Below are positions 15,484 through 25,308 of a stretch of 64,000 bases of DNA, one piece after another. The position numbers and the translations under genes are program-made. A model generated the notes under the pieces. The model was not told the origin of the DNA. It searched no databases and saw only the letters and a list, made by a program, of their open reading frames with translations. Within the stretch, counting starts at the first letter, position 1. Every line of letters begins with the position of its first letter. The stretch is from Xylanimonas ulmi (GTDB lineage: Bacteria; Actinomycetota; Actinomycetes; Actinomycetales; Cellulomonadaceae): assembly GCF_004216535.1 (NCBI RefSeq), contig NZ_SGWX01000001.1, forward strand, positions 124,001 through 188,000, read 5' to 3'.

Positions 15484-18400
15484 ATGACCCATGCCACGGC
15501 CGCGCCCGGGTCCGCGGGCGCCCCTGACCAGCCGCCCACCTCTGGCCCGCCGCCCACCCCGATCTCCGGACTCGTCGAGCCCGCCGTCGCCCTCGCGGGG
15601 CGTTGGGCCGCGGCGTCGGGCGGCGGGACGGGGCGCGCGGACCGCCGCGCCCACGCCGAAGCCGAGCGCCTCGCCCGCCTCGTGTCCGACCCCGCCGGGC
15701 TCGACCTCGCCGTGGGGTTCGTCGACGACGTCGCCCGCCCGCAGGACGTGCGGGTGGCCGCCAAGGCGCTCGCCCGCCTCGGGGATCGCGCCGGGGAGGC
15801 GAGCTTCCTGGGCGGCGCCGACCGCCTGCTGCTGCGCGTGGGCGCGCGCCTGGCGACCACGCTGCCCGGCGTCGTCGTGCCCGCCGCGCGCATGCGGCTG
15901 CGCCAGCTCGTCGGCCATCTCGTGGCCGACGCCGGGCCGGGCCTGAGCCGGCGCCTGGCGCGCACCCGCGCCGACGGGTTCGCGCTCAACGTCAACCTGC
16001 TCGGCGAGGCCGTGCTCGGCGAGGACGAGGCGCGTGCGCGCCTGGCCCGCACCATCGCGCTCGCCGAGCGCCCCGACGTCGACTACGTGTCGGTCAAGGT
16101 GTCGTCGGTCGCCGCGCAGCTCGTGACGTGGGACCTGGAGGGCTCGCGCGCCCGCGTCGTCGAGCGGCTGCTGCCGCTGTACCGCGCGGCGCGCGACCAC
16201 GGCGTGTTCCTCAACCTCGACATGGAGGAGTACCGCGACCTCGCGCTGACCACGGCGGTGTTCCAGGACGTCCTGGGCCGGGAGGAGTTCCGCTCGCTCG
16301 AGGCCGGCATCGTGTTGCAGGCGTACCTGCCCGACGCGCTCGGCGCGCTCGACGAGCTCACCGCGTTCGCGCGCGCACGCCTCGCCGCGGGTGGGGCGCG
16401 CGTCAAGGTGCGGCTGGTCAAGGGCGCCAACCTCGCCATGGAGCAGGTCGAGGCCGAGGCGCACGACTGGCCGCAGGCGCCCTACCCGTCCAAGGCCGAG
16501 GTCGACGCCAACTACGTGCGCGTGCTCGACACGGCGCTGACGGCCGAGCGCACCGCCGCCGTGCGCCTGGGCGTCGCGTCCCACAACCTGTTCGACCTGG
16601 CGCTGGCCGTGCTCACCGCGCGCGCCCGCGGCGTCACCGAGGGGCTCGACCTCGAGATGCTGCAGGGCATGGCGCCGGGCGAGTCGCGTGCCGTGCGCGA
16701 GGAGGTCGCGCGCGACGGCGGACGCGTCGTGCTCTACACGCCCGTGGTGCGCGCGCAGGACTTCGACGTCGCCATTAGCTACCTGGTGCGGCGCCTGGAG
16801 GAGAACGCCGCGCCGCAGAACTTCCTGCACGCCGCCGCGGCGCCCGGGCGCGAGGCGATGGTCGCCCAGGAGGCCGCCTTCCGTGCCTCGGTCGCCGCCG
16901 CGGTCCCGTACGCGCCCGACGACGTCGCCCCGCGCCGCACCCCCCGCCAACCCGCCTCGGTGGTTGAGCCTGTCGAAACCACCTCACCATCCATGCCCGG
17001 GGTCTCGACAGGCTCGACCGCCCAGGTTGGCTCGACCGCCCAGGTTGGTTCGACCGCCCAGGTTGGCTCGACCGCCCAGGTTGGCTCGACCGCCGAGGTC
17101 CGCTCGACCGGCGCGCCCACCGCCGCCGGGTTCCACAACGCCGCCGACACCGACCCCGCCGTCGCCGCGCACCGCGCGTGGGCCGCGCGGATCGTCTCGC
17201 GCACGCAGTCGGGATACCGCCCCCTGCAGACCGCCCCGGTCGCGACGACCGCCGCGGTCGACGACGCCGTCGCCCGCGCGTCCCAGGCGCAGCGCGCATG
17301 GGCCGCCGTGCCCACCGCCGCCCGCGCGGCGGCGCTGCGCGCGATCGGCGACCGCCTGGAGGGGCGCCGCGCCGACCTGGTCGCGGCGATGGTCCACGAG
17401 GCGGGCAAGACCGTCGCCGAGGCGGACCCCGAGGTCAGCGAGGCCGTCGACTTCGCGCGCTACTACGCGGGCTCGGCTCAGGCGCTCGACGCCGTCCCGG
17501 GCGCCCGGTTCACGCCCGAGGGCGTCACGCTCGTGACCCCGCCGTGGAACTTCCCGGTGGCGATCCCCGTGGGCGGTGTGCTCGCGGCGCTCGCGGCCGG
17601 ATCGAGCGTGCTGGCCAAGCCGGCCTCGCCTACGCCGCGCTGCTTCGAGGTCGCGGTCGAGGCGATCGGCGCGGGACTGGCCGACGCGGCCGCCGCGACC
17701 GGCCTCACCGACGCCCAGTGCGCGGGCGTGCTCCAGTTCCTGCCCGTGCGCGACCGCGCCGTCGCCCGCCACCTGGTGACGCATGACGGCGTGGCGCGCG
17801 CGATCCTCACGGGCTCGATCGAGACGGCGGAGCTGTTCGCGGGCTGGCGCCCGCAGCGGCCGGTGCTGGCGGAGACGAGCGGCAAGAACGCGATCGTCGT
17901 GACGCCGTCGGCGGACCTCGACCTGGCCGTGGCCGACCTGGTGCGCAGCGCGTTCGGCCACGCAGGGCAGAAGTGCTCGGCGGCCTCGCTCGCGATCCTG
18001 GTCGGCTCGGTGGGCGATCCGACGACGGCGACGGGCGAGCGGTTCCGCCGCCAGCTCGTCGACGCGGTGCGCTCGCTGCGGGTCGGGCCAGCGACGGACC
18101 TGGCGACGGTGATGGGGCCGCTCACCGAGCCTGCGGCGGGCAAGTTGGAGCGCGCGCTGACCACACTGGAGCCCGGCGAGTCGTGGCTGGTGCGTCCCGA
18201 GCGGCTCGACGAGACCGCCGACGCCGCCGGCCTTGACCCGCGTCGGCTGTGGACGCCCGGATTGCGCGACGGGGTCGCGCGCGGCTCGTTCTTCCACCTG
18301 ACCGAGGTCTTCGGCCCGGTGCTCGGCCTCATGACCGCCGCCGACCTCGACGAGGCGATCGCGCTGCAGAACGGCGTCGCGTTCGGCCTCACCGCAGGCC

Positions 18401-19113
18401 TGCACTCGCTCGACGACGACGAGGTCGCCACGTGGTGCGACCGGGTCGAGGCGGGCAACCTCTACGTCAACCGCCACATCACGGGCGCCATCGTGCGCCG
18501 CCAGCCGTTCGGCGGGTGGAAGGCGTCGAGCGTCGGCCCCGGAGCCAAGGCGGGCGGTCCGCACTACGTGGCGCAGCTCGGCGCCTGGTCCGACGGTGAG
18601 GGCGTGCCGTCGCGCGCGTCCGACCCCGGCGCTTGGCTCGCGTGGGCGCAGGCCGACGACGCGCGCGCCTGGCCGCTGCTCGTCGCGGGCCAGGACCCGT
18701 CCCGGCTGCGCGCCGAGGAGAACACCTTCCGGCTGCGACCGGTCGACGAGGTCACGGTGCGCGTCGGCGAGGGGGCGCTGCCCGTCGAGGTCGCCCGGGT
18801 GGTCGCGGCCGCCGGGCGCGCGGGGGTGCGCGCCGTCGTCGTGCCCGCCGCCGATCAGGGGTGGGGTGTGCCGCACGAGGCGCCGATGGGTGACGCCGAC
18901 TTCGCCGCCGCGGTCGCGTCCGGGCAGGTCAGCGGCCGAATCCGGGTCATCGGCGGTGCGCCCGGGCTGCGTGCGGCGGCCGCCGCGCACCCCGGCTCGA
19001 CGACGGTGCTGGACGCGCCCGTGGTCGCCTCGGGTGAGCGCGAGCTGCTGGTGTTCCTGCGCGAGCAGGCGGTCAGCCGCACGCGCCACCGCTACGGACA
19101 TGTGCGCCACTGA
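15484..19113 (+). CDS. putA: Bifunctional proline dehydrogenase / glutamate-semialdehyde dehydrogenase
   Basis: The 1209-aa enzyme oxidises proline to glutamate in two steps. The FAD-dependent PRODH barrel spans about 100-470 (FALNVNLLGEAVLG, VRLVKGANLAMEQVE, NLFDLALAVL). The aldehyde dehydrogenase spans about 560-1050, with general base E797 in LAETSGKNAIVV and nucleophile C831 in GHAGQKCSAAS, 34 residues apart as in the ALDH family. There is no N-terminal ribbon-helix-helix, so it is not an autoregulator of the E. coli kind. The interdomain linker (about 492-542) consists of a translated palindromic repeat (VVEPVETT) and repeated STAQVG hexapeptides. The gene starts 53 nt from a divergent PAS-AraC regulator. 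Confidence 0.95.
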   Translation: MTHATAAPGSAGAPDQPPTSGPPPTPISGLVEPAVALAGRWAAASGGGTGRADRRAHAEAERLARLVSDPAGLDLAVGFVDDVARPQDVRVAAKALARLGDRAGEASFLGGADRLLLRVGARLATTLPGVVVPAARMRLRQLVGHLVADAGPGLSRRLARTRADGFALNVNLLGEAVLGEDEARARLARTIALAERPDVDYVSVKVSSVAAQLVTWDLEGSRARVVERLLPLYRAARDHGVFLNLDMEEYRDLALTTAVFQDVLGREEFRSLEAGIVLQAYLPDALGALDELTAFARARLAAGGARVKVRLVKGANLAMEQVEAEAHDWPQAPYPSKAEVDANYVRVLDTALTAERTAAVRLGVASHNLFDLALAVLTARARGVTEGLDLEMLQGMAPGESRAVREEVARDGGRVVLYTPVVRAQDFDVAISYLVRRLEENAAPQNFLHAAAAPGREAMVAQEAAFRASVAAAVPYAPDDVAPRRTPRQPASVVEPVETTSPSMPGVSTGSTAQVGSTAQVGSTAQVGSTAQVGSTAEVRSTGAPTAAGFHNAADTDPAVAAHRAWAARIVSRTQSGYRPLQTAPVATTAAVDDAVARASQAQRAWAAVPTAARAAALRAIGDRLEGRRADLVAAMVHEAGKTVAEADPEVSEAVDFARYYAGSAQALDAVPGARFTPEGVTLVTPPWNFPVAIPVGGVLAALAAGSSVLAKPASPTPRCFEVAVEAIGAGLADAAAATGLTDAQCAGVLQFLPVRDRAVARHLVTHDGVARAILTGSIETAELFAGWRPQRPVLAETSGKNAIVVTPSADLDLAVADLVRSAFGHAGQKCSAASLAILVGSVGDPTTATGERFRRQLVDAVRSLRVGPATDLATVMGPLTEPAAGKLERALTTLEPGESWLVRPERLDETADAAGLDPRRLWTPGLRDGVARGSFFHLTEVFGPVLGLMTAADLDEAIALQNGVAFGLTAGLHSLDDDEVATWCDRVEAGNLYVNRHITGAIVRRQPFGGWKASSVGPGAKAGGPHYVAQLGAWSDGEGVPSRASDPGAWLAWAQADDARAWPLLVAGQDPSRLRAEENTFRLRPVDEVTVRVGEGALPVEVARVVAAAGRAGVRAVVVPAADQGWGVPHEAPMGDADFAAAVASGQVSGRIRVIGGAPGLRAAAAAHPGSTTVLDAPVVASGERELLVFLREQAVSRTRHRYGHVRH
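16959..17109 (+). repeat. Palindromic repeat plus five 18-bp tandem units inside putA
   Basis: A full copy of the genomic repeat (16959-16983, encoding VVEPVETT) is followed by a related half copy, GGTCTCGACAGGCTCGACC (17001-17019). Then come five 18-bp units: GCCCAGGTTGGCTCGACC at 17020, 17038 (one change), 17056 and 17074, and a diverged unit at 17092-17109. All stay in the putA frame. Confidence 0.92.
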
Positions 19114-19119
19114 GCGAGA

Positions 19120-19133
19120 TGACAACGTTTGCA
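19120..19133. promoter_or_regulatory. LacI-family operator-like site before the GPH symporter
   Basis: TGACAACGTTTGCA matches the symmetric LacI/CytR-type sequence TGCAAACGTTTGCA at 12 of 14 positions. It lies 102 nt before the symporter start and just after the putA stop, so the symporter is probably controlled by a sugar-responsive repressor different from CebR. Confidence 0.5.
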
Positions 19134-19234
19134 GGATTCTCTGCTACCGTCGCGTGGCGCGGGTGACGTGGGTCACTAGCGCGGTTCGGCCAAGGAGGCC
19201 CGGACCGGGATCCGAGCGATGAGGCGAGGCTGAC

Positions 19235-20791
19235 GTGGCGACGAGCGACACGACGAGAGCGCGGGTGTACACGGCACGGCCCATCACGTTGGCCCGCAGC
19301 GTGGGGTTCGGCGTGCTGGACTTCATGGGCGGCGGTTGGAACACCATCGTCGGCGGCCTGATGCTGTACTTCTTCACCACCTACGGCGGTGTGAGCGTCG
19401 GGCAGAGCGCCACCATCTTGTTCGTCGCCCGCATCGTCGACGCGCTGGCGTCGCTGCTCATCGGCCCGGCGACCGACAACTTCTACCGCACGCGCCTCGG
19501 CCGGCGGTTCGGCCGCCGCCACTTCTTCCTGCTGGTCGGCGTCCCGGCGCTGCTCGTGGTCTTCCCGCTGCTGTGGGTCTCGGGCGGAGGATTCTGGTAC
19601 TACCTCGTGGTGTACCTGGCCGTCGAGGTGGTCATGGCGTTCATCCTCATCCCGTGGGAGACGCTGCCCACGGAGATGACCGACGACTACGCCCAGCGCA
19701 CCAAGCTGAGCTCGACGCGCATGTTCCTGTCGGCGCTCGGCACGTTCGTCGTGTTCTTCGTGCCCGCGATGGTCAAGGAGACCGGCAACCCGCACGCGTT
19801 CACCATCACGGGCGCGATCTTCGCCGTGCTGTTCGGCGCGGCCGTGGCCACGACCTACCTGACGACGTGGGAGCGCGAGCTGACGCCCGAGCTGATCGCC
19901 GAGCTCGACGCCCGCCCACGCCTGACGGCGCGCGAGGCTGTGGTCTCCACGGCCAAGGACTTCGCCTCCACGTTCCGCAACGCCAGCTTCCGCAAGCACC
20001 TGACGATCTACCTGTTCTCGTTCACGGGCAAGGACGTCTACGCCTCGGCGCTGACCTTCTTCACCGTGTACGCGGTGACCATCGCCGACGGCGAGCAGAT
20101 CGGCTTCGTCCTGCAGACCCTGTCGATCGTGGGCCTGCCCGTGACCGTCGCCGCCGGGTTCCTCATGGTCAAGAGGGGGCCGCGGTTCCTGTGGGCGACG
20201 TCGTACACGCTCATCCTCCTGGCGCTCGTGGCGACCGGGGCGATCTACGCGCTGCGGCCGGGCGCCGTCGTCGCGCTGCTCGTCGTCGTCAACGTCGTCT
20301 ACCAGGCCGGGCGGGCGCTGCTGGAGTTCACGCCGTGGAACGTGTTCCCGTTCATCCCCGACGTCGACCGCATCATGACGGGCAAGGACCGCGCCGGGAT
20401 CTACGCCGCGGTCATGACATTCGGCCGCAAGTCGACCGGCGCGCTGGCCACGCTGCTGGTGGGCTGGCTGCTGGAGGTCGGCGGGTTCGTCTCGCCGGGC
20501 GCCGACGGCGCCCCCGTGGCGCAGACCCCGCAGGCGCTGCACACCGTCGCACTGGTCACCGTGCTGGCCCCGGCGGCGCTCATTCTCGTCGCCTTCGTGA
20601 CCTCACGCCTGTTCCGGCTCGACGCGACCACGCACGCCGTGCTGCGCGCCGAGATCGACCGCCTCGCCGCCGGGGGCGCGAAGGCCGACGCGACGCCCCG
20701 GGCGCGCGCCGTGGCCGAGCAGCTCACCGGCCGCCCCTATGACGAGTTGTGGCCGGTGCCGCCGGTCGCGGAGGCCAGGGCGCTCGTGTGA
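19235..20791 (+). CDS. GPH-family (glycoside-pentoside-hexuronide) MFS symporter
   Basis: The 518-aa protein has about twelve hydrophobic helices, beginning SVGFGVLDFMGGGWNTIVGG, with the GPATDNFYRTRLGRRFGRRH loop (D-x5-TRxGRxR-type motif of this family) and IPWETLPTEMTDDYAQRTKL after helix 4. GPH carriers import sugars or glycosides with H+ or Na+. A 12/14 LacI-type operator upstream supports sugar control. No glycosidase is adjacent, so the sugar is unknown. GTG at 19235 was used because it precedes the first helix and a GAGGCGAGG stretch lies upstream. Confidence 0.85.
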   Translation: MATSDTTRARVYTARPITLARSVGFGVLDFMGGGWNTIVGGLMLYFFTTYGGVSVGQSATILFVARIVDALASLLIGPATDNFYRTRLGRRFGRRHFFLLVGVPALLVVFPLLWVSGGGFWYYLVVYLAVEVVMAFILIPWETLPTEMTDDYAQRTKLSSTRMFLSALGTFVVFFVPAMVKETGNPHAFTITGAIFAVLFGAAVATTYLTTWERELTPELIAELDARPRLTAREAVVSTAKDFASTFRNASFRKHLTIYLFSFTGKDVYASALTFFTVYAVTIADGEQIGFVLQTLSIVGLPVTVAAGFLMVKRGPRFLWATSYTLILLALVATGAIYALRPGAVVALLVVVNVVYQAGRALLEFTPWNVFPFIPDVDRIMTGKDRAGIYAAVMTFGRKSTGALATLLVGWLLEVGGFVSPGADGAPVAQTPQALHTVALVTVLAPAALILVAFVTSRLFRLDATTHAVLRAEIDRLAAGGAKADATPRARAVAEQLTGRPYDELWPVPPVAEARALV

Positions 20792-20830
20792 GCCCCCGGC
20801 GGGCGCCCGACGCCAGTTCTGAACACCCCG

Positions 20831-20858
20831 TTCACCATTCGAGATGGTGCGGTATCGT
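20831..20858 (+). promoter_or_regulatory. Promoter with overlapping dyad for the APC permease
   Basis: TTCACC (20831-20836) and TATCGT (20853-20858) are 16 nt apart and could be -35 and -10. An inverted repeat CACCAT-tcgag-ATGGTG (20833-20849) covers the -35 and the spacer, where a repressor would block polymerase. Confidence 0.45.
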
Positions 20859-20940
20859 CAGGCGGCGCCGGCGCTTGCGGCGATCGGCGCGCCTGCGGGC
20901 CCGGAGCGCGCGCCACTGAACACCGAAAGAGGTACCTCGC

Positions 20941-22563
20941 ATGGAGCTCATGCGCAGGCGGTCGATCGAAGCGACGATCGCCGCATCCGACGAGCCTGAA
21001 CGCCATCTGCGCCGGACGCTCGGGGCATGGGACCTCGTCGTCCTCGGCATCTCCGTCGTGATCGGCGCCGGCATCTTCTCCAAGGCCGCGATGGTCTCGG
21101 CGACGCAGACCGGCCCCGCCGTCGTCATCTCGTTCCTCATCGCGGGGACCGTGTGCGCGCTCGCGGCGCTGTGCTACGCCGAGTTCGCCTCGCACATGCC
21201 CGTCGCCGGGTCCGCGTACACCTACTCCTACGCCTCCATGGGCGAGGTCGTCGCGTGGATCATCGGCTGGGACCTCATCCTCGAGCTGTTCTTCGCCGCG
21301 GGCGTCGTGTCCAAGGCGTGGGGGCTGTACCTCGACAACGTCCTGAACCTGTTCGGCCTGGGCGGCGTCGACACCGACGGCGTCGCCTCGGGCGTCCACA
21401 ACACGGTCCACCTGGGCGGGGGCGTGACGTTCGACCTGGGCACCGTCATCCTGATCGCCGTGCTGGCCACGTTGCTGACGGTCGGCACTCGGCTCTCGAC
21501 GCGCTTCACCGGCGTGCTGACGGCGATCAAGGTCGCCATCGTGCTGCTCATCATCGTCGTGGGCTTCTCGTACTTCTCGGCCTCGAACCTCAGCCCGTTC
21601 ATCCCGTCGAGCGAGTCGTTCGGCGACTCCCTGACGCACGGCTCGGTGTGGACGCAGACCCTGTTCTCGTTCGCCTCGGGCTCCGAGCTGTCGGTCGGCG
21701 GCGTGTTCGGCATCCTCGCCGGCGCCGGCACCGTGTTCTTCGCGTTCATCGGCTTCGACGTCGTCGCCACCGCCGCGGAGGAGACCCGCGACCCGCGGCG
21801 CAACGTGCCCCGAGGCATCATCGGCGGCCTCGTGGTGTGCACCCTGCTGTATGTCCTGGTCTCGCTCGCGCTGTCGGGCATGGCCACCCCGGAGCAGCTG
21901 CGCGACGCCACGCCCGACGGCGGGGCGTCCGCCACGATCATCACCGCGTTCCAGCTCCAGCCCAACGCGCCCGAGTGGGCGACGAAGGTCATCGCCGTCG
22001 GCATCCTCGTGGGCCTGACCACGGTGGTCATGGTGCTCATGCTCGGCCTGACGCGCGTCGTGTTCGCCATGTCGCGCGACGGCCTGCTGCCGCGCGGCCT
22101 GTCCAAGACCTCGGCGCGGTTCGGCACGCCCGTGCGCCTGCAGATCGGCGGCGCGGTCCTCATCGCCCTGGTCACCGCGTTCACCCGGGTCGACGTGCTG
22201 GGCAACATGGTCAACATCGGCACCCTGTCGGCCTTCGTGCTCGTGAGCTTCGGCGTGCCGCTGCTGCGCAAGCGCCGCAAGGCGGCCCTGGCGCTGGAGG
22301 GCAAGGACGACGCCTCCGACCACTTCCGTGTGCCGTGGTCGCCCGCCCTGCCGATCATCTCGGGCGTGCTGTGCATCTGGCTCATGCTGCAGCTCGACGT
22401 CGAGACCTGGGTGCGGTTCCTCGTGTGGCTCGCGGTCGGATTCGCGATCTACTTCGGCTACTCCTACCGCAACTCCCAGCTGCACAAGAACCCGGACTTC
22501 ATCGCCGCCGACTACCGCGAGGCCCTGCAGGAGTCCGTGGGCATCGAGGAGCCCCGCCGCTGA
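20941..22563 (+). CDS. APC-superfamily amino acid permease (cationic amino acid transporter type)
   Basis: The 540-aa product has twelve or more transmembrane segments starting [20 protein letters not shown], the GAGIF motif that binds the substrate backbone in APC carriers. Further marks are [49 protein letters not shown] and [18 protein letters not shown], all typical of the CAT/YfnA branch. It is probably a proton-coupled amino-acid importer; substrate unknown. AAAGAGG lies before the ATG. A strong hairpin ends the transcript. The nearness of putA makes an amino-acid-use role plausible, but the sugar symporter lies between them. Confidence 0.88.
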   Translation: MELMRRRSIEATIAASDEPERHLRRTLGAWDLVVLGISVVIGAGIFSKAAMVSATQTGPAVVISFLIAGTVCALAALCYAEFASHMPVAGSAYTYSYASMGEVVAWIIGWDLILELFFAAGVVSKAWGLYLDNVLNLFGLGGVDTDGVASGVHNTVHLGGGVTFDLGTVILIAVLATLLTVGTRLSTRFTGVLTAIKVAIVLLIIVVGFSYFSASNLSPFIPSSESFGDSLTHGSVWTQTLFSFASGSELSVGGVFGILAGAGTVFFAFIGFDVVATAAEETRDPRRNVPRGIIGGLVVCTLLYVLVSLALSGMATPEQLRDATPDGGASATIITAFQLQPNAPEWATKVIAVGILVGLTTVVMVLMLGLTRVVFAMSRDGLLPRGLSKTSARFGTPVRLQIGGAVLIALVTAFTRVDVLGNMVNIGTLSAFVLVSFGVPLLRKRRKAALALEGKDDASDHFRVPWSPALPIISGVLCIWLMLQLDVETWVRFLVWLAVGFAIYFGYSYRNSQLHKNPDFIAADYREALQESVGIEEPRR

Positions 22564-22573
22564 CGCTCGCTGG

Positions 22574-22610
22574 GGACCGCTGAGTGGGAACCGCTCCCGC
22601 TCAGCGGTCC
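22574..22610 (+). terminator. Terminator hairpin after the APC permease
   Basis: GGACCGCTGAG (22574-22584) pairs perfectly with CTCAGCGGTCC (22600-22610), and GGGA/TCCC extends the stem inward around a 5-nt loop. It starts 11 nt after the stop codon. Confidence 0.8.
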
Positions 22611-22641
22611 CGCGCCCGGACGGCCGCGTATGCTTCGCGTG

Positions 22642-22655
22642 TGGGAGCGCTCCCA
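22642..22655. promoter_or_regulatory. CebR/CelR box at the cbp promoter
   Basis: TGGGAGCGCTCCCA is the exact 14-bp palindrome bound by the cellulose regulator CelR of Thermobifida and CebR of Streptomyces. A TATGCT -10 (22629-22634) ends 7 nt before it, so the box covers the expected transcription start and would act as a roadblock. A looser copy of the half sites lies in the hairpin at 22584-22599. Confidence 0.85.
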
Positions 22656-22699
22656 TGTCCCATGCTCGTCCGACTCTCGACCGCCCTGGAGGCGCAACG

Positions 22700-25183
22700 A
22701 TGCGTTACGGCCACTTCGACGACTCGGCGCGCGAGTACGTCATCACCACGCCGCACACGCCGTACCCGTGGATCAACTACCTCGGGTCGGAGCAGTTCTT
22801 CTCGCTGCTCAGCCACCAGGCCGGCGGGTACTCCTTCTACCGCGACGCGAAGCTGCGCCGTCTGACGCGGTACCGCTACAACAACATCCCCACCGACGTC
22901 GGCGGACGCTACCTGTTCGTCAATGACGGCGGCGACGTGTGGACGCCGTCGTGGCTTCCCGTCAAGGCCGACCTCGACCACTTCGAGGCCCGGCACGGAC
23001 TCGGCTACTCGACCATCACGGGCGAGCGCGGCGGGCTGCGGGTGTCCACCACATTCCTCGTGCCGCTGGGCGAGAACGCCGAGGTCCAGAAGGTCACGCT
23101 CACCAACACCTCCGACGCCGCCAAGTCCGTCTCGGTGTTCCCGTACGTCGAGTTCTGCTTGTGGAACGCCGAGGACGACCAGACCAACTACCAGCGCAAC
23201 CTGTCGATCGGCGAGGTCGAGGTCGAGCCGTCGACGCCGTCGGGCGGCTCGGCGGTCTACCACCGCACCGAGTACCGCGAGCGCCGCGACCACTACGCGG
23301 TCTTCGCCGTGAATGTGCCCGCGGCCGGGTTCGACACCGACCGCGACGCGTTCGTCGGCGCGTACAACCACCTGGGCGAGGCGGCCGTGCCGCGCGCGGG
23401 CCGGGCCACGGGCTCGGTCGCGTCCGGGTGGTACCCGGTGGGCGCGTTCCAGGTCGACCTGACGCTGGAGCCGGGCGAGTCGCGCGACGTCGTCGTCATG
23501 CTGGGCTACGTGGAGAACCCCGAGGCGGAGAAGTGGGCCGACGACGCCCACCAGGTCGTGGACAAGCGGCGTGCCCACGCGCTGCTGGAGCGCTTCGCGA
23601 CCGGCGACGCCGTCGACGCGGCGCTGGCCGCGCTGCGCGAGCACTGGACGGCGCTGCTGTCGACCTATGAGGTGCGCTCGGGCGACGAGCGGCTGGACCG
23701 GATGGTCAACATCTGGAACCAGTACCAGTGCATGGTCACGTTCAACATGTCGCGCTCGGCGTCGTACTTCGAGACGGGCATGGGGCGCGGGATGGGGTTC
23801 CGCGACTCGTCGCAAGACCTGCTCGGGTTCGTGCACCTGGTGCCCGAGCGGGCGCGTGAGCGCATCGTCGACATCGCGTCCACGCAGTTCCCCGACGGCT
23901 CCGCCTACCACCAGTACCAGCCGCTGACCAAGCGCGGGAACCACAACCTCGGGTCGGGGTTCAACGACGACCCGATGTGGCTCGTGGGCGGCGTGGCCGC
24001 GTACGTCAAGGAGACCGGCGACTGGGGGATCCTCGACGAGCCCGTGCCGTTCGACAACGAGCCCGGCACCGAGGCGCCACTGTTCGAGCACCTGGTGCGC
24101 TCGGTCGAGTTCGTGCTGAGCCACCTGGGCCCGCACGGGCTGCCGCTCATCGGGCGCGCCGACTGGAACGACTGCCTCAACCTCAACTGCTTCTCGACGA
24201 CGCCGGGCGAGTCGTTCCAGACCACGGGCAACAAGACGGGCGGGGTCGCGGAGTCGACCTTCATCGCCGCGCAGTTCGTGCTGTACGGGGAGCAGTTCGT
24301 CGAGCTCGCCCGCCGTCGCGGCGACGACGCGCAGGCGGCGCGCGCGGCGGACGCCGTCGCCGCGATGCGCCAGGCGCTGCTGACCGACGGGTGGGACGGG
24401 CGCTGGTTCCTGCGCGCCTACGACTACTACGGGCGCCCGATCGGCACCGACGCCGACCCCGAGGGCAAGATCTGGATCGAGCCGCAGGGCTTCGCCATCA
24501 TGGCGGGCGTCGGGGTCGAGTCGAGTGACCCGACCACGCCCGAGTGGGCCGCGAGCCCCGCGGGCAAGGCGCTGACCGCCGTCGAGGAGTTGCTGGGCAC
24601 CGAGCACGGCATGGTGTTGCAATACCCCGCCTACACCACCTACCAGGTGCATATGGGGGAGGTGTCCACCTACCCGCCGGGGTACAAGGAGAACGGCGGC
24701 ATCTTCTGCCACAACAACCCGTGGGTCATCATCGCCGAGACCGTCGCGGGCGACGGGGCGCGGGCGTTCGACCACTACAGGCGCATCACGCCCGCCTACC
24801 GCGAGGAGATCAGCGACGTACATCGGCTTGAGCCGTACGTGTACGCCCAGATGATCGCGGGCAAGCAGGCCGTGCGGCACGGCGAGGCCAAGAACTCGTG
24901 GCTTACGGGCACCGCCGCGTGGAACTTCGTCGCGGTCAGCCAGTACCTGCTGGGCGTGCGCCCGGACTTCGACGGCCTGGTCGTCGACCCGCAGATCGGC
25001 CCCGACGTCCCCGAGTTCACCGTCACGCGCGTCGCCCGCGGCGCCACCTACGAGATCACGGTCCACAACAGCGGCCGCCCCGGCGCCCGCGCCACCCTCA
25101 CTGTCGACGGCGCCCCGATCAAGGGCCGCACCGTCCCCTACGCCGCCCCCGGCGCCCACGTCACCATCACCGCCACCCTCTAG
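22700..25183 (+). CDS. cbp: Cellobiose phosphorylase (GH94)
   Basis: The 827-aa cytoplasmic enzyme splits cellobiose with phosphate into glucose 1-phosphate and glucose. It closely resembles the Cellulomonas enzyme from the first residues ([20 protein letters not shown]) to the end and has the same length (about 822). The catalytic acid is D491 in [12 protein letters not shown] (D490 in C. gilvus); [20 protein letters not shown] and HNNPWVI bind phosphate and sugar. ATG 22700 follows GGAGG. A CebR box in the promoter places it in the same regulon as the ceb operon 1.3 kb downstream, giving an ATP-saving route beside hydrolysis by BglC. Confidence 0.96.
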   Translation: MRYGHFDDSAREYVITTPHTPYPWINYLGSEQFFSLLSHQAGGYSFYRDAKLRRLTRYRYNNIPTDVGGRYLFVNDGGDVWTPSWLPVKADLDHFEARHGLGYSTITGERGGLRVSTTFLVPLGENAEVQKVTLTNTSDAAKSVSVFPYVEFCLWNAEDDQTNYQRNLSIGEVEVEPSTPSGGSAVYHRTEYRERRDHYAVFAVNVPAAGFDTDRDAFVGAYNHLGEAAVPRAGRATGSVASGWYPVGAFQVDLTLEPGESRDVVVMLGYVENPEAEKWADDAHQVVDKRRAHALLERFATGDAVDAALAALREHWTALLSTYEVRSGDERLDRMVNIWNQYQCMVTFNMSRSASYFETGMGRGMGFRDSSQDLLGFVHLVPERARERIVDIASTQFPDGSAYHQYQPLTKRGNHNLGSGFNDDPMWLVGGVAAYVKETGDWGILDEPVPFDNEPGTEAPLFEHLVRSVEFVLSHLGPHGLPLIGRADWNDCLNLNCFSTTPGESFQTTGNKTGGVAESTFIAAQFVLYGEQFVELARRRGDDAQAARAADAVAAMRQALLTDGWDGRWFLRAYDYYGRPIGTDADPEGKIWIEPQGFAIMAGVGVESSDPTTPEWAASPAGKALTAVEELLGTEHGMVLQYPAYTTYQVHMGEVSTYPPGYKENGGIFCHNNPWVIIAETVAGDGARAFDHYRRITPAYREEISDVHRLEPYVYAQMIAGKQAVRHGEAKNSWLTGTAAWNFVAVSQYLLGVRPDFDGLVVDPQIGPDVPEFTVTRVARGATYEITVHNSGRPGARATLTVDGAPIKGRTVPYAAPGAHVTITATL

Positions 25184-25213
25184 CGCCACCCCACCCCCCA
25201 CCCCCCCTCACCT

Positions 25214-25280
25214 GCCGAAATGGGACCCTGGCGGTCCGGTTCTGGGCCCCTTAACCGGACCGTCAGGGTCCCATTTCGGC
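25214..25280. terminator. Long hairpin between cbp and the AbiEi-type gene
   Basis: A 28-nt arm (25214-25241) pairs with 25253-25280 around an 11-nt loop with only one G-T pair. It follows cbp by 30 nt and the convergent AbiEi-type gene by 28 nt, so it can end both transcripts. It is nearly identical in sequence and orientation to the hairpin at 26434-26504, which an ordinary terminator would not be. Confidence 0.75.
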
Positions 25281-25308
25281 CACCGGGTGTGACATGTGGG
25301 TGGGCGAG

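Noticed and set aside
22574-22610. Second CebR box in front of cbp
   Set aside because: TGGGA and TCCCG half sites are there, but the spacing is wrong and they form the inner part of a terminator hairpin.
22601-25201. An 866-codon minus-strand open frame opposite cbp
   Set aside because: Shadow of the cellobiose phosphorylase gene; composition and lack of ribosome site do not support it.
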